This document shows, in pieces, positions 12,140 to 25,000 of a stretch of DNA of 64,000 bases (positions within the stretch are counted from its first letter, which is position 1; every line of letters starts with the position of its first letter). Source of the DNA: Setophaga petechia (lineage: Eukaryota > Chordata > Aves > Passeriformes > Parulidae); contig JANCRA010000061.1 in assembly GCA_024362935.1 (NCBI GenBank), forward strand, positions 2,418,001-2,482,000, given 5' to 3'. The position numbers and the translations under genes were made by a program. The notes beneath the pieces were generated by a model that was given only the letters and a program-made list of their open reading frames with translations, had not been told where the DNA came from and did no database searches.

Positions 12140-13310
12140 TCATCCTATTGCCTGCATTCTCCCATGGAAGATTCCTCGCTCTTTTTTCTCTGCCACCCAT
12201 GGGGATCTGCAGTCCGTGCCGGGCACTGCTCGTTGTGGGTTGTCAAGGCAGAGGCGATGCTCTGGTGCACCTGGCGCAGGTGAGCCTCGGGCCCGGGCAG
12301 GGACCGATGCTCCGAGCTGCCGCCGATACGGCAGCCAAGCCGAGCGGTGCCGCGGCCTCGCTGGGAAGCCGAGCGGCGCCCGTGGCACTGCCTCCCCGGG
12401 CAGGGCGGTGCTCTCAGTGCCACCGGGGCTGCCGAGCAGCGCTTTCCACGAGCCTCCGGCTCCAGAGCCAGCCCCGCAGCTGCAGTCTCCCGAACCGCAC
12501 TGACCCGTGCCCATTCTCGGCCCGGCTGCGGGACTCCCTGATTCCGGGCTCTCCGGGTTCCCGGTCCGCCTGCAGGAGCCTCCGCTCCCGGACTCCCGAC
12601 ACTGGGCTCTCTTCTCCCAGGTCTTTCCTCCCTTTCCCAGGCCCTCTCCACTCTATTCTCGATCTCCCCCCTGTTCTCAGGTTCTCCCCCATCTCCTGGG
12701 TTCTCCCTCCTCTCTCGGGTTTTCCCCAGTCCCGAACTATCCCTTGTCCCAAGCTCCCCCCTTTCCCGGGCTGTAGCCAGTGCTTTTATTTGTCTCCCTG
12801 GATCTCCCCATCTTCCGATTACTCCTCCCTCTTCCAGGATCTCTCCCCTCTCCCAGGGCTCTCTCCTCTTCCTCCGGCTCTACCCTCTTGGAAGGCTACC
12901 CACCCTTTCCCAGGGATCTCACCCCCTCCCCCCTCACGTGATCTCCCGTACTCCCGGCCTCGTCCCCCTCTCTTGGGATTTTCCCCCTCCTCCCAGCATC
13001 TCTCCCCTCTCCTGCTCACTCCTCCCTCTGCCGGGTCTCTGTCCCCTCTGCCAGGATGTCCGCCCGTTCCCGGAGTGCCCCATCCCCCGCGCCCCTCGCC
13101 GCCCGTCCCTCGCCGCCTCGGCCGGGCCGCTCCGGGGCCGCGGCCGCCGTGGCCGCGCCAGCTCCGCCCCGCGGGAGGAGCCGCGACAGCGCCCCAGCAG
13201 CGGCCCCGCGCAGGCGGAGCGGCCCCGGCTGCGCCCGGAGCAGGGCCGGGGGCGGGGCTGCGGCATGTGGGAGCTCCTCCGGCCTCCCTCCGGACAGAAG
13301 GATCTCCGAC
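12140..13310. promoter_or_regulatory. CpG-rich block with an embedded minisatellite
   Basis: CpG dinucleotides are dense at about 12270-12560 and very dense at 13056-13270, where a GC box (gggggcggggc) occurs near 13247. A 402-codon open frame at 12148-13356 crosses this block, but its product is a Ser/Pro/Leu-rich translation of the tandem repeat. I treat it as compositional, not as a gene. The block looks like a CpG island or promoter, with no downstream gene identified. Confidence 0.4.
12615..13055 (+). repeat. pyrimidine-rich minisatellite, units of about 17-22 bp
   Basis: Degenerate units of the form tctcccnnctcycgggt repeat many times, for example ttctcccccatctcctgggt followed by tctccctcctctctcgggt. 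Copies vary in length and sequence, so this is an old, diverged array. It creates Pro/Leu/Ser repeats in the overlapping plus-strand frame. Confidence 0.7.
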
Positions 13311-13406
13311 CTGTGCTCGCTTTGTGCATTCAAGGCTGCTGGATGTCTTGCAGTAAAGCTGGAGTGCGCGGGCTATGCTAGTCTCTTCTTGTCCTCAGTT
13401 CAGCAG

Positions 13407-14037
13407 TGTTATAAATGATCATTCGAAAGCCAAATTATCAAAAATGGGAAAAGATTTATCTTTTTCTGCGACCAAAATACGATCCTCAAAACCACTACAG
13501 CCAAAGAGACAGCGTCGAGTCCGGGATCGGCACTGGGTGAACCTGGATCCGACCTCTATAGCATCAGAGCCCCTCTCGTTCACGAGAGCCGCTTCTTGCG
13601 GGGATGTTTTATACAGTTTATTATGCCTGAGGCAAAGGAGTCCAAGTTTATTTTGTAACTCTTCATAGTTTGTTCTTTCACTGTGCAGAGCTGGACAATC
13701 ACTGTTTCCTGATTGATAGCCAGCATTGATCAAATCCAAGAAGTCCCGTATTCACATGTAACTTTCTGGCGACTTTGGCTATCTTGATCGATCTTATCAA
13801 CAGGGCGATGATCGCTCTTAGGTGTCTTCCAATGACTCGGAATGGCGGTGATCATCGCACTGGGTGTGTCTAGTCAATGAGCTAACTGCCGATTGTTCTC
13901 CTGCCGCCTTCAGGAATTTCGGCATTTGAATAGACATCTGCCTCTTGGGCTGCTTGTGGTCAGAGACTCGTTTGGATTTCACAGTCTTTATAAAATACAT
14001 TCTTTTATAGCATGAATTATTTCTAACATATATTACA
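13407..14037 (-). mobile_element. solo LTR, 631 bp, probable 4-bp target duplication
   Basis: The element starts TG and ends CA and is flanked by GCAG at 13403-13406 and 14038-14041. Read on the minus strand it carries a TATA-like ctgtataaaac with a aataaa just before it, followed by about 200 bp resembling R-U5. A 4-bp duplication is typical of gammaretrovirus-like integrases. No internal sequence remains, so two LTRs have probably recombined. The orientation is less certain than the borders. Confidence 0.5.
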
Positions 14038-14232
14038 GCAGGAAGATGGTTCCAAGCATGGGTGTGAGGGATGTGTGTGCAGTTTGTGTCCTTTAGGCCC
14101 TGTGTGCTGGAGTTTGATGTGTTCACTCAGGCAGTAAATTCTTGGGTATCATGATTATGAGCCTGGATTTACTCAGGCTTTTAAGTGAAGAAAACTTGGA
14201 GACATTTTTCTATGCAGTTCCTAGAAACCAGG

Positions 14233-14767
14233 TGCCCTGGCAGCTATATACACCACGAACAGGACGGGACACTCCAAATCAGCGTCAGAGTGGTTTATTC
14301 ACGCATCAGTCTCAACACATTGTTACGACAATGGAGACAAGAGATGCAACCAGCTCACTGAATCAAACAGAATGCCAAAGAGACATAGTGTTACAGCATA
14401 TCATAAAGCCATTTCCATCTGCTTTTCAGCCAATCACAAATAGAGCACAAGCATATTGACAATACTTCTATCCAATCACTTAAAGTACACGTAGCTTTGG
14501 TTAAAACAATAGCGGCCTATATTCAAACACAATAGCTTGTTCATAAGAAACAAGGCACAGAGCTCTATTCATTTTTAATCTTCTAAAGATATACAGTAAG
14601 TAAACTTGTTACCACCTAAGGCAGCACATTACATAGGCCTATTGTTCTATTTCTCACGTCTACATTACTAATTTTTCTGCTGCTTTAGCATCTCACTGTC
14701 TTTGCTGTCACTGAGGCCTGTCTTTTTCAAACTTTCTCAAAACCCTCTAATTTTAAGGATTCCCGCA
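14233..14767 (-). repeat. ERV-A1 3' LTR
   Basis: It has the same length as the 5' LTR, with three substitutions seen in 535 bp. On the minus strand it is preceded by a polypurine tract (agagagggggagt, plus 14768-14780), the expected plus-strand primer. Confidence 0.85.
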
Positions 14768-14976
14768 ACTCCCCCTCTCTGTTGACCCATAAAGAGACCG
14801 TCATATTCGTGTTGTTGACTACTTGCGTTCCATAGCCCTACTAAAATATTTTTGCTTTCTATTTGCTGACGGCTTGCTCTTGCTGACATTAAGCGTTGCT
14901 ATGTTACAGCACAGCAACTTAATGCCGTGAAGGCCCAGTCAGTGAAAAAGGGAATGATTCATGTCTGACAATAGTT

Positions 14977-16140
14977 ACAAGTCACTTTTCAAAAAACTCT
15001 TGTCGATTCCAGGGTCTTAATTCAAAACCTCCTTCCATTTCGATACCTTCATCTGGCATTTCTGTAAGATTTTGAACACTCTCTGTGCTTCTACTTCCTA
15101 ATTCTCTTTCTTGTATGACAAAAACTTCTTGGACTGTTTTGTTCATCATTCGCCACACACACTGAAGTATACAGGGGATTACTATCAATATCACTACTAA
15201 AACACCCAATACATGGAGACCTATCTTGCAAAGTTGCCTTAACCAAGGTGCAAAGCTCCACTCTTGGAACAAATCATCCAGCTAGGAACTACCATCTTCT
15301 TTAATTTGGGCTGTCAAATCTTTTAGTTTTTGTATACATTTATGAATGGAATCAGAGTGATCGGACAGGTTCATACAACACAATCCTTCGAATTCTTCAC
15401 AACCGTGTCCTTTTGCCAGTAAAAGAAAATCGATTGCTGCTCTATTTTGAAGGGTAGCATGCCTAACGCTATCAACATCAGTTAACATATCACTAATTGC
15501 AGAGGATGTGGCATTAGCTTGCTTGCTCAGCTAATACCCGACCCGATCTAATTGTTTCAATGCCACTGCTGAAGCCAAATTGGGTAAAAATATACCTGCT
15601 GAAACTCTTCTTGCGGTTTTCCAAGGCATGAAATCACTTTGACAGTTCTCCTCATAATGAGGAACAGCTCTCGTTATCCTTTGTTTCTTTTTCATGACTG
15701 CTTTGGCAGATGGCGCGATGACAGTGAGCATCCCAATACTACAAGGGCCACCTTCAAGGTGTGCTGGAATGCCTTGCCAAGCCTTATCTCCACAAATGAA
15801 CCAATACTCCTTTGGTAGTTGCCATGGATATTGGTCAGCCTCAGAAAGCACATCCCATCTATTTGAAAAATTACACCTCAAATTTCTGTATGCAAGATAA
15901 TGAGGAGTAACATTGTACTTTGGAGAGTCACCTTTTCGCCAAGCACTAGCTATAAAAGTGAAGCAAAAATCCATTGCTAAAGAACCAAGGATTTCTAATT
16001 CTTGGGGTTCAGAAGCTGCCTTGGGAAGTTTTTTGGCCCAAACGTTCCAATTCAATGTAGGATTGTTTAGTTTATCAATTTCACCTGATTTACCATTGGG
16101 TTGTTTTTTGACCAACGGCAACTCTTTTACTGGCACCAAC
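14977..16140 (-). pseudogene. env: ERV-A1 env, two in-frame breaks
   Basis: Three consecutive open pieces (16139-15531, 15488-15282, 15272-14982) make one Env interrupted by stop codons. SU carries CGDKAWQGIP and GGPC motifs. TM carries the immunosuppressive-type segment and a CEEFEGLCC (CX6CC) motif that links TM to SU, followed by a transmembrane helix. Organisation and motifs match alpharetrovirus-type Env. No intact glycoprotein can be made. Confidence 0.75.
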
Positions 16141-16589
16141 CAGACAGGTTGAGAAAGGTTTTTCTGGTTTCGAATTAGACAAACATATAGTATCTGAGCC
16201 AGCTGCCTTGGCTAAGGTCACTCAAACATTTGTCTTCGGTTGTTCTACAGGCAAATCTGCACGACAAAAAACAATTAAAAACCACCAATACCAACAAAGA
16301 AATTGCATTTGCTTCATCTTTTTCATGAGCTAATTTTTGGCATAACTTTTATCAAATTTTAAGATTTTGCTCTCAAGAAACCAAAACTTTAAACTTCTGC
16401 CAAAAGTCAGCTCTATCAAACAAACATTGGATAAACAATTGGCGTAATTACAAATAACATTAACACAAAATCAGAGTTTGCAGGTTCCACTGATGCACAA
16501 AGAACATCAGGCACAAGGAACGTCAGGCGTGACCCGGGATCCCTCTGCTCAGTTCACGTCTGTGTGCTTGCTTCCTCGGTTCTAGGCTC

Positions 16590-18548
16590 GCCAACACGTT
16601 CTGGGGTGCGATATGGTTTGACATTTTTGGCAGGGACCCACTTAATTCCTACACCTGTAGAGACAGGAGCATACCCTTTGCCCCAAGTTATTAAGTGAAA
16701 AGGACCTTCAATTTGTCCAGACTAAGGGTTTCTAACTAAAACGGGAGGATTTTCTTTCAGTTTTGCTGTGTATTATTTAAAAAATGCCTAAAGATTGGAC
16801 GATCAGGTTCTGCACCCGAGCTGTTTAAAAAATTAAAAACATACAAAGCTTTGTTCAGCCTCATCTGAGGTGTGACCTTAGCTCCCCTTCTCTGTTGATC
16901 TAAGATGCGTTTTAATGTTTGATGTGCCCTTTCATTAATTGCTTGACTTGTGGGAGAGTGAGGAATACCAAAGATGTGACGAACACCCCATTCGTTAGAA
17001 ACGTGACCAATTTTTGAGATAGATATATATGCGGGACCATTGTCAGTTTTTACTTCTTGGGGTACACCCAAAGAAGCAAAAGCTTGCAAAAAATGATGAC
17101 AGGCATGATTGCCCGTTTCACCTGTGTAAAGGGAAGCAAAAAGCGCACCAGAGAATGTGTTTACTGACACATGAATATTTTTAAATTTACCAAAGGAAGG
17201 ATATTTAGTGATGTAGGTTTGCCATAACTGCAGACTTTGCAAACCTTGTGGGTTGACAGCTCCCGTAGAAACACGAGGCTGCACAAGCTGACAGTCAGGG
17301 CAAGTACTGATGATAGCTTTAGCTTGACTTTTAATAATTTGAAACATTCACATAAGTGCTTCTGCGTTTTGGTGAAAGAAAGCATGACTTAATTTTGCTC
17401 GTTCCAAAATATTTGGTAAAGTGTTTGAAATGACCATTGTCAGATTGTCCGCTCTCACGTTTCCTTCCATTAAAAATCCAGGAAGCAAAGAATGAGCCCT
17501 AATGTGAGAAACAAAATATGGATTAGTTCTATATTGCAACGTTGTAAAAAGCCATGAAAGCCAATTATATAAAGTAGCATTACTAACATCTTTTAAAACT
17601 GACCCTTCTATTCTCTTAACTACTTTAGCAACATAAGCAGAATCTGTAATTAAATTAAAAGGTTGAGGGAAAAGCTGAAAAGCCGGAACCACAGCAGCAA
17701 GCTCAACAATTTGAGGAGACCCTTCTACTATTTGAATGTCTGATTCCCAAGCATTAGTTTTTTGATTCAACCAAGTTACAACTCTGATTTGTGGCTTTTG
17801 CCAGAGCATCAGTGAAGAGAGTCACTGCATTCAAAGGTTCTTGACTTAATTTAGTTTTTTCTTTGAAACTCAATTTTGCTTGCAATAGTTTGTGAGCTGG
17901 GTAGTGAACAGAACAAATACCTGTGAAGCCCAAAAATGCATATTGTCAATCATCAGAATTTTGCATTGCCCAATTAATGTAATCTTTTTTCAATGGTAAA
18001 TAGATAACTGAAAATTCTTGGCCTGCTAAAGTTAACAATCTGGTTATGGCTTTAATTACAATTTGTGCTATCATTTCTAAAACTGTGGAAATATCTTTGG
18101 AAACCTGTAAGGAGGAAAAATCCACTCTATTATCAACAAAGGATCTGGCTCAGAAGGGTCCCACTGAAAAATGAGACCACAAAATTGCGTCTTTTCTCCT
18201 AAAACTGCAAAGAAGAAAGGCTTTTCCGGAACACAGCGATGAACTTGTCGTCTTTGAAGAGTTTCTGTCACAGCCTTGGATTTTTGTTGTAGAAATGTCC
18301 AGTCCAGCCTTTTGGATTTCAGTCACAACACTAGCATGGGTTCGCTCCATCTCTCTCTGCGTTGAAGCTGTGAAGAAATCATCCATGTAGTGTAGAATCT
18401 TGGATCTTGAAGATTTCTGTCGAACTGAAGACAAAACTTGTACAACAAGACATTAGCAAATCATATACAGCATGACAACTTTGTTTGTTTTGGTTGGAAT
18501 GTTTTTACATAACAATCCTTTTAAAATGACACAAGCAAAGCAACACAG
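16590..18548 (-). pseudogene. pol: ERV-A1 pol remnant: nucleocapsid scrap, half RT, RNase H, integrase
   Basis: A nucleocapsid-like scrap (about 18450-18548) joins directly to RT just before YMDD (frame 18434-18150). Protease and the RT fingers are therefore deleted, relative to about 1.4 kb present in ERV-A2. RNase H lies in 17809-17348 and integrase in 17347-16757, with its C-terminal domain continuing to about 16590. In integrase the first catalytic Asp position reads Tyr, while the TDNGPAY motif is intact. Stops and frame changes separate the parts. Confidence 0.75.
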
Positions 18549-18565
18549 GTGTTTTGGGGACCTGA

Positions 18566-20175
18566 TATAGTTTGTGTTTTATTCATTTTTTCTGATTCAG
18601 GGGAACAGACAGATTCACTGACAGTAGCTATCCCGGGACTCCGGCCAGGGTCTGAATTCTTGCCAGAGGACATTGTTGTCCTTCCCGGGAGTTCTGCCAG
18701 TAAAGGCGGGAGAACACGCCCCCAAATTCTTGGCAGAGACCTCCGAACAACACGCCTCCCTTGGAGCCCTGCCTAGAGGGACTGAGGCGGGCTCAATCAA
18801 GGAGCACTCCCCCTCGGGAGCCCTGCCCAGAGGGGCTGGGAGAGGGACATGTTCTCTGAATGGTCGAGCAGAGCCAAAATTTGCCTTTTGCAAAGAACAT
18901 AACCTTGAATTTTTATTCTTGTTAATTTCTAAAGAACAATGGCATGTTTCACAAGGATGGGACTGAGCTGGGAAGCAGCCAACGTTAGCCTGAGAAGACT
19001 CAGCTGGGAAACTGCCAGAGCCAAACTGAGAATGTAAAATCATATTTTTTCTCCCAACAGCAAAAGAAACAGAGTCGAGTTTTTTAAAACTTTGGTCTGT
19101 TTTTCCTCTGAAACCTTTTGAAAACCTCCTGTCTTTTATTCACATTTTTGTTTGGGCAAAGTACCCCCTGTTCTGCTCTCAGAAAGCCAGTCCACAGCTC
19201 TAACTTTTTCATTCTCTGTATCAGAACCTTGACAAACAACAGAAAACCCTGACAATGACTTATTTGAACAATTTACCAAAAAAGAACTCTCAGACTCACA
19301 AAGCACCCTACTTTCTTGAACCGAATCCAAGGGGGCACTTTCCTGGGAAGGTAAAACAGCGGCAGAGCTGACCCCCACAGCCCCCTGACCATGCAAAGCA
19401 GATTCAAAAGCAGTTTCAACATTCCTTGCTTGGACATTCTCAGAACATATAATTCTTTTATCACAAAACTTCTGTAAATGAATATCTTTCCCTTCCAAGT
19501 GGCTTTCATCCCCCCCCAGGCACAAACCACCTAATTTATCATTCCTGAAACGCAACAAAGCTTCCGAACATTTTTCCCGACACGGCAATAATTCATTTTT
19601 TTCCAGAGGGAGGGGTGAAGAACTGCTCTCAGCTGCAGAGACGCTGACAAGCTCAGAAGAAACAGGGGACACACCCCGAGAGGCAAATCGTTCTGGTTCA
19701 CAGTTTTTGGAAGACACAACGCAGCCAGCCCCCCCGGGACCAGGACCGGACGGATCAGGAGAGAGAGGAGCATCCGACTGAGACCCGAAATTCCCCCAGA
19801 GAGGGACGCTGGCTCAATTTCACTTGAATTTGAAGGATCTGAACAAGATACTTTGTTTAGTAAGTCTGAGAACTGTCTGTTACAGCCATTTGATTTAAAA
19901 GTCTCCAACAGAGCACAACAGGTGGGCATTAATTTGCCTGCAGTTTCATCCTTTTTGAGAGAAAGCAGATTATAAAGTCTCCAGTTTATTTGATCCCAAA
20001 AACCAAAGGTAGAAGCAGACCACAAGTTTATATTTTGAGTATTGGCTTTAGTCCAGATTAGTAAGTCCTTTAATTCAGTTTTTGAGATATCTGAACGTCC
20101 TTTATCCTGTAATATTTTGTAAAGTTGGTAAAAGATGTCCCATTCTGTTTTAGATAAATTACTTCCCATCGTCAC
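18566..20175 (-). pseudogene. gag: ERV-A1 gag: matrix region and spacer, capsid deleted
   Basis: The matrix frame starts at a MGSNLSKTEW, a likely N-myristoylation signal, and runs from 20175 down to 19531. The Ser/Pro-rich spacer continues in other frames (19717-19136, 19043-18615), so there are at least two frame breaks. The capsid with its major homology region, present in ERV-A2 at 38.7-39.5 kb, is missing. Gag would be the structural polyprotein; this copy cannot make one. Confidence 0.7.
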
Positions 20176-20317
20176 CCAGGAGCCCCTAAAAATATATTAC
20201 TTACATACACGACAGACGCAGAAAACCAGGGGATGAAATAGTCCTCCTTAGTAACACCTGGGTCTCCAAGGGCCGAGTTTTGCTGACATTTTCTTTTTTA
20301 TTCTAGTCTAACCCCTC

Positions 20318-20335
20318 CTCACACGGTGAGCGCCA
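20318..20335 (-). promoter_or_regulatory. ERV-A1 primer binding site
   Basis: TGGCGCTCACCGTGTGAG lies two bases after the 5' LTR end, on the minus strand. TGG pairs with a tRNA CCA end, but I cannot assign the tRNA. ERV-A2 has TGGTGCTTCC at the equivalent place. Confidence 0.6.
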
Positions 20336-20337
20336 TT

Positions 20338-20872
20338 TGCCCTGGCAGCTATATACACCACGAACAGGACAGGACACTCCAAATCAGCGTCAGAGTGGTT
20401 TATTCACGCATCAGTCTCAACACATTGTTACGACAATGGAGACAAGAGATGCAACCAGCTCACTGAATCAAACAGAATGCCAAAGAGACATAGTGTTACA
20501 GCATATCATAAAGCCATTTCCATCTGCTTTTCAGCCAATCACAAATAGAGCACAAGCATATTGACAATACTTCTATCCAATCACTTAAAGTACACGTAGC
20601 TTTGGTTAAAACAATAGCGGCCTATACTCAAACACAATAGCTTGTTCATAAGAAACAAGGCACAGAGCTCTATTCATTTTTAATCTTCTAAAGATATACA
20701 GTAAGTAAACTTGTTACCACCTAAGGCAGCACATAACATAGGCCTATTGTTCTATTTCTCACGTCTACATTACTAATTTTTCTGCTGCTTTAGCATCTCA
20801 CTGTCTTTGCTGTCACTGAGGCCTGTCTTTTTCAAACTTTCTCAAAACCCTCTAATTTTAAGGATTCCCGCA
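20338..20872 (-). repeat. ERV-A1 5' LTR
   Basis: This is the right-hand copy, hence the 5' LTR on the minus strand. It starts TGCGGGAATCC and ends CCAGGGCA. It contains CCAAT-type boxes (gattgg) and an AATAAA in the R region. The primer site begins two bases after its end. Confidence 0.85.
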
Positions 20873-20984
20873 AGCAGGTATATTTTCCATGGATGTTCTG
20901 TCAGATTTTGATTTGTCTCAAAGAGGAACCTGTGGGTTTATTTGCTGCTGGAGTAGTTGTTGAATATGAATAATTTTGAGTAAC

Positions 20985-21425
20985 TAGAAGAAAATACTAC
21001 CTTGTGAAAAAGGATGCTCACTTTTAAAATTTCAGAGGTTTATTATAAAATACAACAAGACTAAATAAAGAAAAATTGCACCAGAGAAAGCATGGAATCA
21101 AACTGCCATGTGCTTGTTTACAAAGTGGCTGCTCTGCCTTTTATACCCCTGTGATTACATCACTAACCCTGGCCCTTCCCAAAGTTTGTCAACTCTTTTT
21201 TGCCATCCATTGGTGGAGGCTACTTTCTTGCACCTTGATTGGAGGTGAGGTTGTGTCACAGCCGCACCTGCTATCAACAAGCTTTTCCCATCCCATGCAA
21301 GGGGCACAGTGTACTAATCCTCTCTTTGAGGCGAAGTAGAAATTTTCCAGGGTAGAAATCCATTTTGATTTAGGTGAAATGTACATTTTTGAGTTGAGTC
21401 TGTGGTTAGAAAACATAGCTATTTA
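20985..21425 (-). mobile_element. LTR-like sequence, minus strand
   Basis: On the minus strand there is a TATAAA (plus 21140-21145), an AATAAA about 100 bp downstream (plus 21039-21044) and R/U5-like AT-rich sequence, the usual LTR spacing. Borders and target duplication were not found, so the ends are approximate. A host promoter is the alternative. Confidence 0.35.
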
Positions 21426-21439
21426 GCCTGACTGCAAAA

Positions 21440-21960
21440 CCTAGGCTCAGAGAAACTGCTTCAATGAAGGAAAGAGATAAGGGGGGTGGGAGACAGAGAG
21501 TGATAGAGAGAGACAGAGAGACTGCTGTGAGAGCAGGTCAACCTCACCTAGGAAGTCTTTCTGACAAAGAAGAACTAGCAGCAAATGTCATGCAAAAGTT
21601 GCAAAATGAATATGTATGAACCTACTGTGAAATTACATGCATATGTATCTGAGAGGGGGATAAAAAGAACCTGAAGTTCCCAGAAGTACGCATGTCATTT
21701 TGAGGGGAATGATTCCCTCATGCGTCCAGTCCTGTAATAAACATACCGGCTTTACCACTTTCACAAAAGTTGTGGAGTTTTGATTATCTCTGCAAAACAT
21801 TCTGTCGACCCAGATGGGACCGTCTCTGTCCCTGCAGGGGCAGAAGGGATAGACAGACCTCCAAGGCGCGCCCCGGGATTTTCCCGGAGGAGCTCCGCTC
21901 ATCTCGGCTTGCCTCCTGCGGAGACAGACAAGGACCTGCTGGTGTGCGGAGGATACGGTA
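21440..21960 (+). mobile_element. LTR-like sequence, plus strand
   Basis: A TATA-like gataaaaag near 21659 is followed at 21736-21741 by AATAAA, then by a GT-rich stretch and a CpG-rich segment with cgcgccccgggattttcccgg. This order (U3, R, U5) fits a retroviral LTR. The ends are approximate and no terminal duplication was found. A gagaca-rich purine run (about 21480-21530) lies inside the left part. Confidence 0.4.
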
Positions 21961-22059
21961 TGTATATCACCTTCCCAAGTCTTTCGCAGCCAAGGCTGTC
22001 TGGTGGTGACAATACTGAGGCGGGAAGGGGACTGCGGGTAGAACAAAGGATGTCTAAAC

Positions 22060-25000
22060 AAGATTACGATAACATAACTACATAACAATAAACTTATTTT
22101 AATTTATATACAATTTTCATCCCTTAATTATGACAGCAAATCCATCACATTATGTATCTATAACACTGAGACGTGGAGCATTTTTTGTTGCCAGGTAGTA
22201 GTGGCTTTTCGAAGTGTTGTTTGGGTTAATTAATTCTATGCTTTGGGATTTAGTTTTGTTTTGGGACTTTTCTTTCCCAATGGTTTATGAATAGCTACCA
22301 TAGTTTTGAATAGGAGGCTCCCATTGTGGTAGTTCAAAATAGGAAAGATTCCAGGAAAAAATGGAAGCTGGAGTTTTTCTTGTAGTAGTGTAAAAATGTA
22401 TTTAGTGATAAAGTTGACCACCTCTGTGTATAAATATTCAATAACTAAAGCACTAAGAATGAAATATTGTAGGTGTATAGGCAAACTATTCTTAAAAAGG
22501 TTTTCTGTGTCCTGGTGCTGGTGCATCAAGGATCTCTATTGCTTGCTTCCAATTATTACTGTTTCCAATTTGAGGTTGCTTTTTTGTTCTAACAGTGCTA
22601 TTACTGTTGTTGAATCTCAGCATTTGAGTAAAATCTTTGTGTTTTAGGCTGCAGCAGATCTGAGTCACTGCCATCAGGATTGGTCTTGTGAACAGTGGTG
22701 TGAAAATGTTTAAGGGCAGTCTCTGACACAAAGAGCTGCATTGTTTGCTGTTTTAAGTCCCATACTTTAATAGTTGATGTCATTCTGTGCAAGTGCCATC
22801 TTGTAACAATCCCAGTATAATATAGTGCTGGCTTACAGATGAATCCTGAGAAAAATGAATTTGACATCTCTTTCAAGAGGTGCTCCTAAACAAGACATTT
22901 GTAATCTGTACTTTGACAAGATCTATGGAAAATCGTTTTTTGGGAAGTGGGTAAATGGTGTTCTGCTGGTGAATCACAGGCACCCTTTACAGACCATCAG
23001 TGTGCTGTGAGCTTGCTGGATCAACATCTGCCTCAGACTCATTGGTCATTTGATTATTGGCGTTTTGTAGCAGTTTTCCCTGTGTCACATTAAAATATCC
23101 CCATAGACAAGGTTCTACATTGAGATTGAGGGAGATGGGGATCTGGCCCAAAATCTTTGCAGTGGCACTTGAAACAAAGTTTTTAAGAAGCAGCCTCTAA
23201 CCAGTCTGGCTGTAAGCAATTCCTTTTCCATGTCACTGCCCCTTATGCAGTAAGATCTGCATTGTCACTGTAAACCCTGAATATTTTGCCCAAATGTCAG
23301 TAAAGTCAGGAGCAAGAAGAAAACCATTATAGTTCTCAGTTCATATATATATTTGAACATTGTATTTCCGCCTCTTCTAAGGTACATAGTCATTCATGGG
23401 ATTACAGGTTGTGAAAAATGTGTGCTTTATGATTGGCTTTTCACAAATAATAAAATGAATTTCGTATGTGTTATGTTACAAAGTTATGCCGTATTAATTT
23501 TCTTAAGTAGGGTGTTAAATATAGTTTTATGTTATAACATAATGTTAAAACAGAAACTATGCTATGTAAGATAGATTTTTAAAAGAGAGGAATGAAGTAC
23601 TCGCACTGAGATAGCAGCCACAAGACACCTAAATCTTTCCGAGAAAAAAAAAATTATTACTCCCTTATCAAAAGAAACTAACTTCTTCCTACCTCACTCA
23701 GCCCTGAAGACACCATCAAGATTAAGAAGTTAACACTAACCAGACAGAATCCTTTGTTTAAATAAAAGTTATGCTTCATATATAAAATATATGATTATAC
23801 AGCAAACTATTACTTTTACGAGTTAATCCTCTGTTAATGTGTGTCCTTTTTCAAGTTTATTTTGCCCAGAAAAAGGTACCCAGGCTGTCCATAACTCTTT
23901 GTTTTTATTGTCTCATATTGTCCTAATCCCAATTGTCCACACATTTTTATTACTCTATTGCTATTTTTATAACCATTTTATTACTATTAAACTTTTAAAA
24001 TTTTAAAAACAAGTGATTAGCATTTTTTCACAAGGGTAAACCCAAGAAGCCAACACTGTAATACTGAGTGTGAAATGCATAGGAATGTGAATGTATGATG
24101 TTGTCCTGCCTTTGCAGTGTGTGCTTCTAAACCAGCATTTTCCTTCTGAATAAAGTTATTTTTGTTGGTGGTGGCAGTGTTGATTAAGTTCCCGTCTGGT
24201 AACTGAATTCCTCTTTAACATTCATATCTGATGTATATCCTAATCTAGATGAAGAAAAGTGGACTGCCATTGCTTTTTTGAGGATTTTTTTTTGTGAAAT
24301 GTGCCTGCCCATTTGACTTGTGGAGCTTGGTTGGAGCTGATTCGAAGGCAAAGACTCATTTCCCCAGCAAAGCTGGCATTTAACGCTGAAATCTGTCCTT
24401 AGCAAGAAGGTAACCAAATGAAGGCTGAAGGCTGGAATTCCATAGAAAGAGTAAAGACACTTAAAAGGTGGGGTTTGTATGTGATAAAAGTTGTATATGT
24501 CGGTGCAAACAGATTTCTGAACTCTCACCTTTCCTCTGGCTGTCCAATAATCTGATTTTCATCATTCTTCCAACTGATACGGGATTGTTAGCCACTTGCT
24601 GGCAGAATGTGCTGCCAGGTCTGACAGATCTCCGGAAGGTTTTGCTTCAGGTCTGTGAAGGAAAGTCTTTATTCTTTGGCACTGCAGCTGCACATGGAAC
24701 AGCCAGCACTAGAGTATGTTTCACATCACTACTTTCATGATATACTTTTTCATGATACAGCTATGCAAACCATGGTAGAATAACTTAAAATAGCGTATGA
24801 GCTAATGAACTTGGGCAAGTGCTGAGGGGCTTCTTTGTGAGCTACAGACTTGAACAAGAGCAGTGCCCCAACTGAGAGTTTTGGAGGGTCTTTTTCTACT
24901 TCACTTTGAGTCACTGTGACAAATTTTGCAGCCCTGGTTGTTTACCCTGGTTGTAAGTGACCTAATTATGGAGAGATCATGTTAATCTCCTTTCTCACTT

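Larger units (their letters stand above)
14233..20872 (-). mobile_element. ERV-A1: young, internally deleted provirus on the minus strand
   Basis: Two 535-bp LTRs (14233-14767 and 20338-20872) flank gag, a deleted pol and env, all read on the minus strand. The outer flanks AGCAGG (20873-20878) and ACCAGG (14227-14232) fit a 6-bp target duplication with one mutation. The LTRs differ at three sites by eye (about 0.6%), so insertion is recent, yet capsid, protease and half of RT are absent. It belongs to the same family as ERV-A2 at 27430-45518, judged from LTR, leader, pol and env similarity. The Env is of alpharetrovirus type. Confidence 0.85.

Noticed and set aside
12148..13356. 402-codon plus-strand open frame
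   Set aside because: It spans a degenerate pyrimidine minisatellite and CpG-rich DNA; the translation is a Pro/Leu/Ser repeat with no domain, and both strands have comparable frames.
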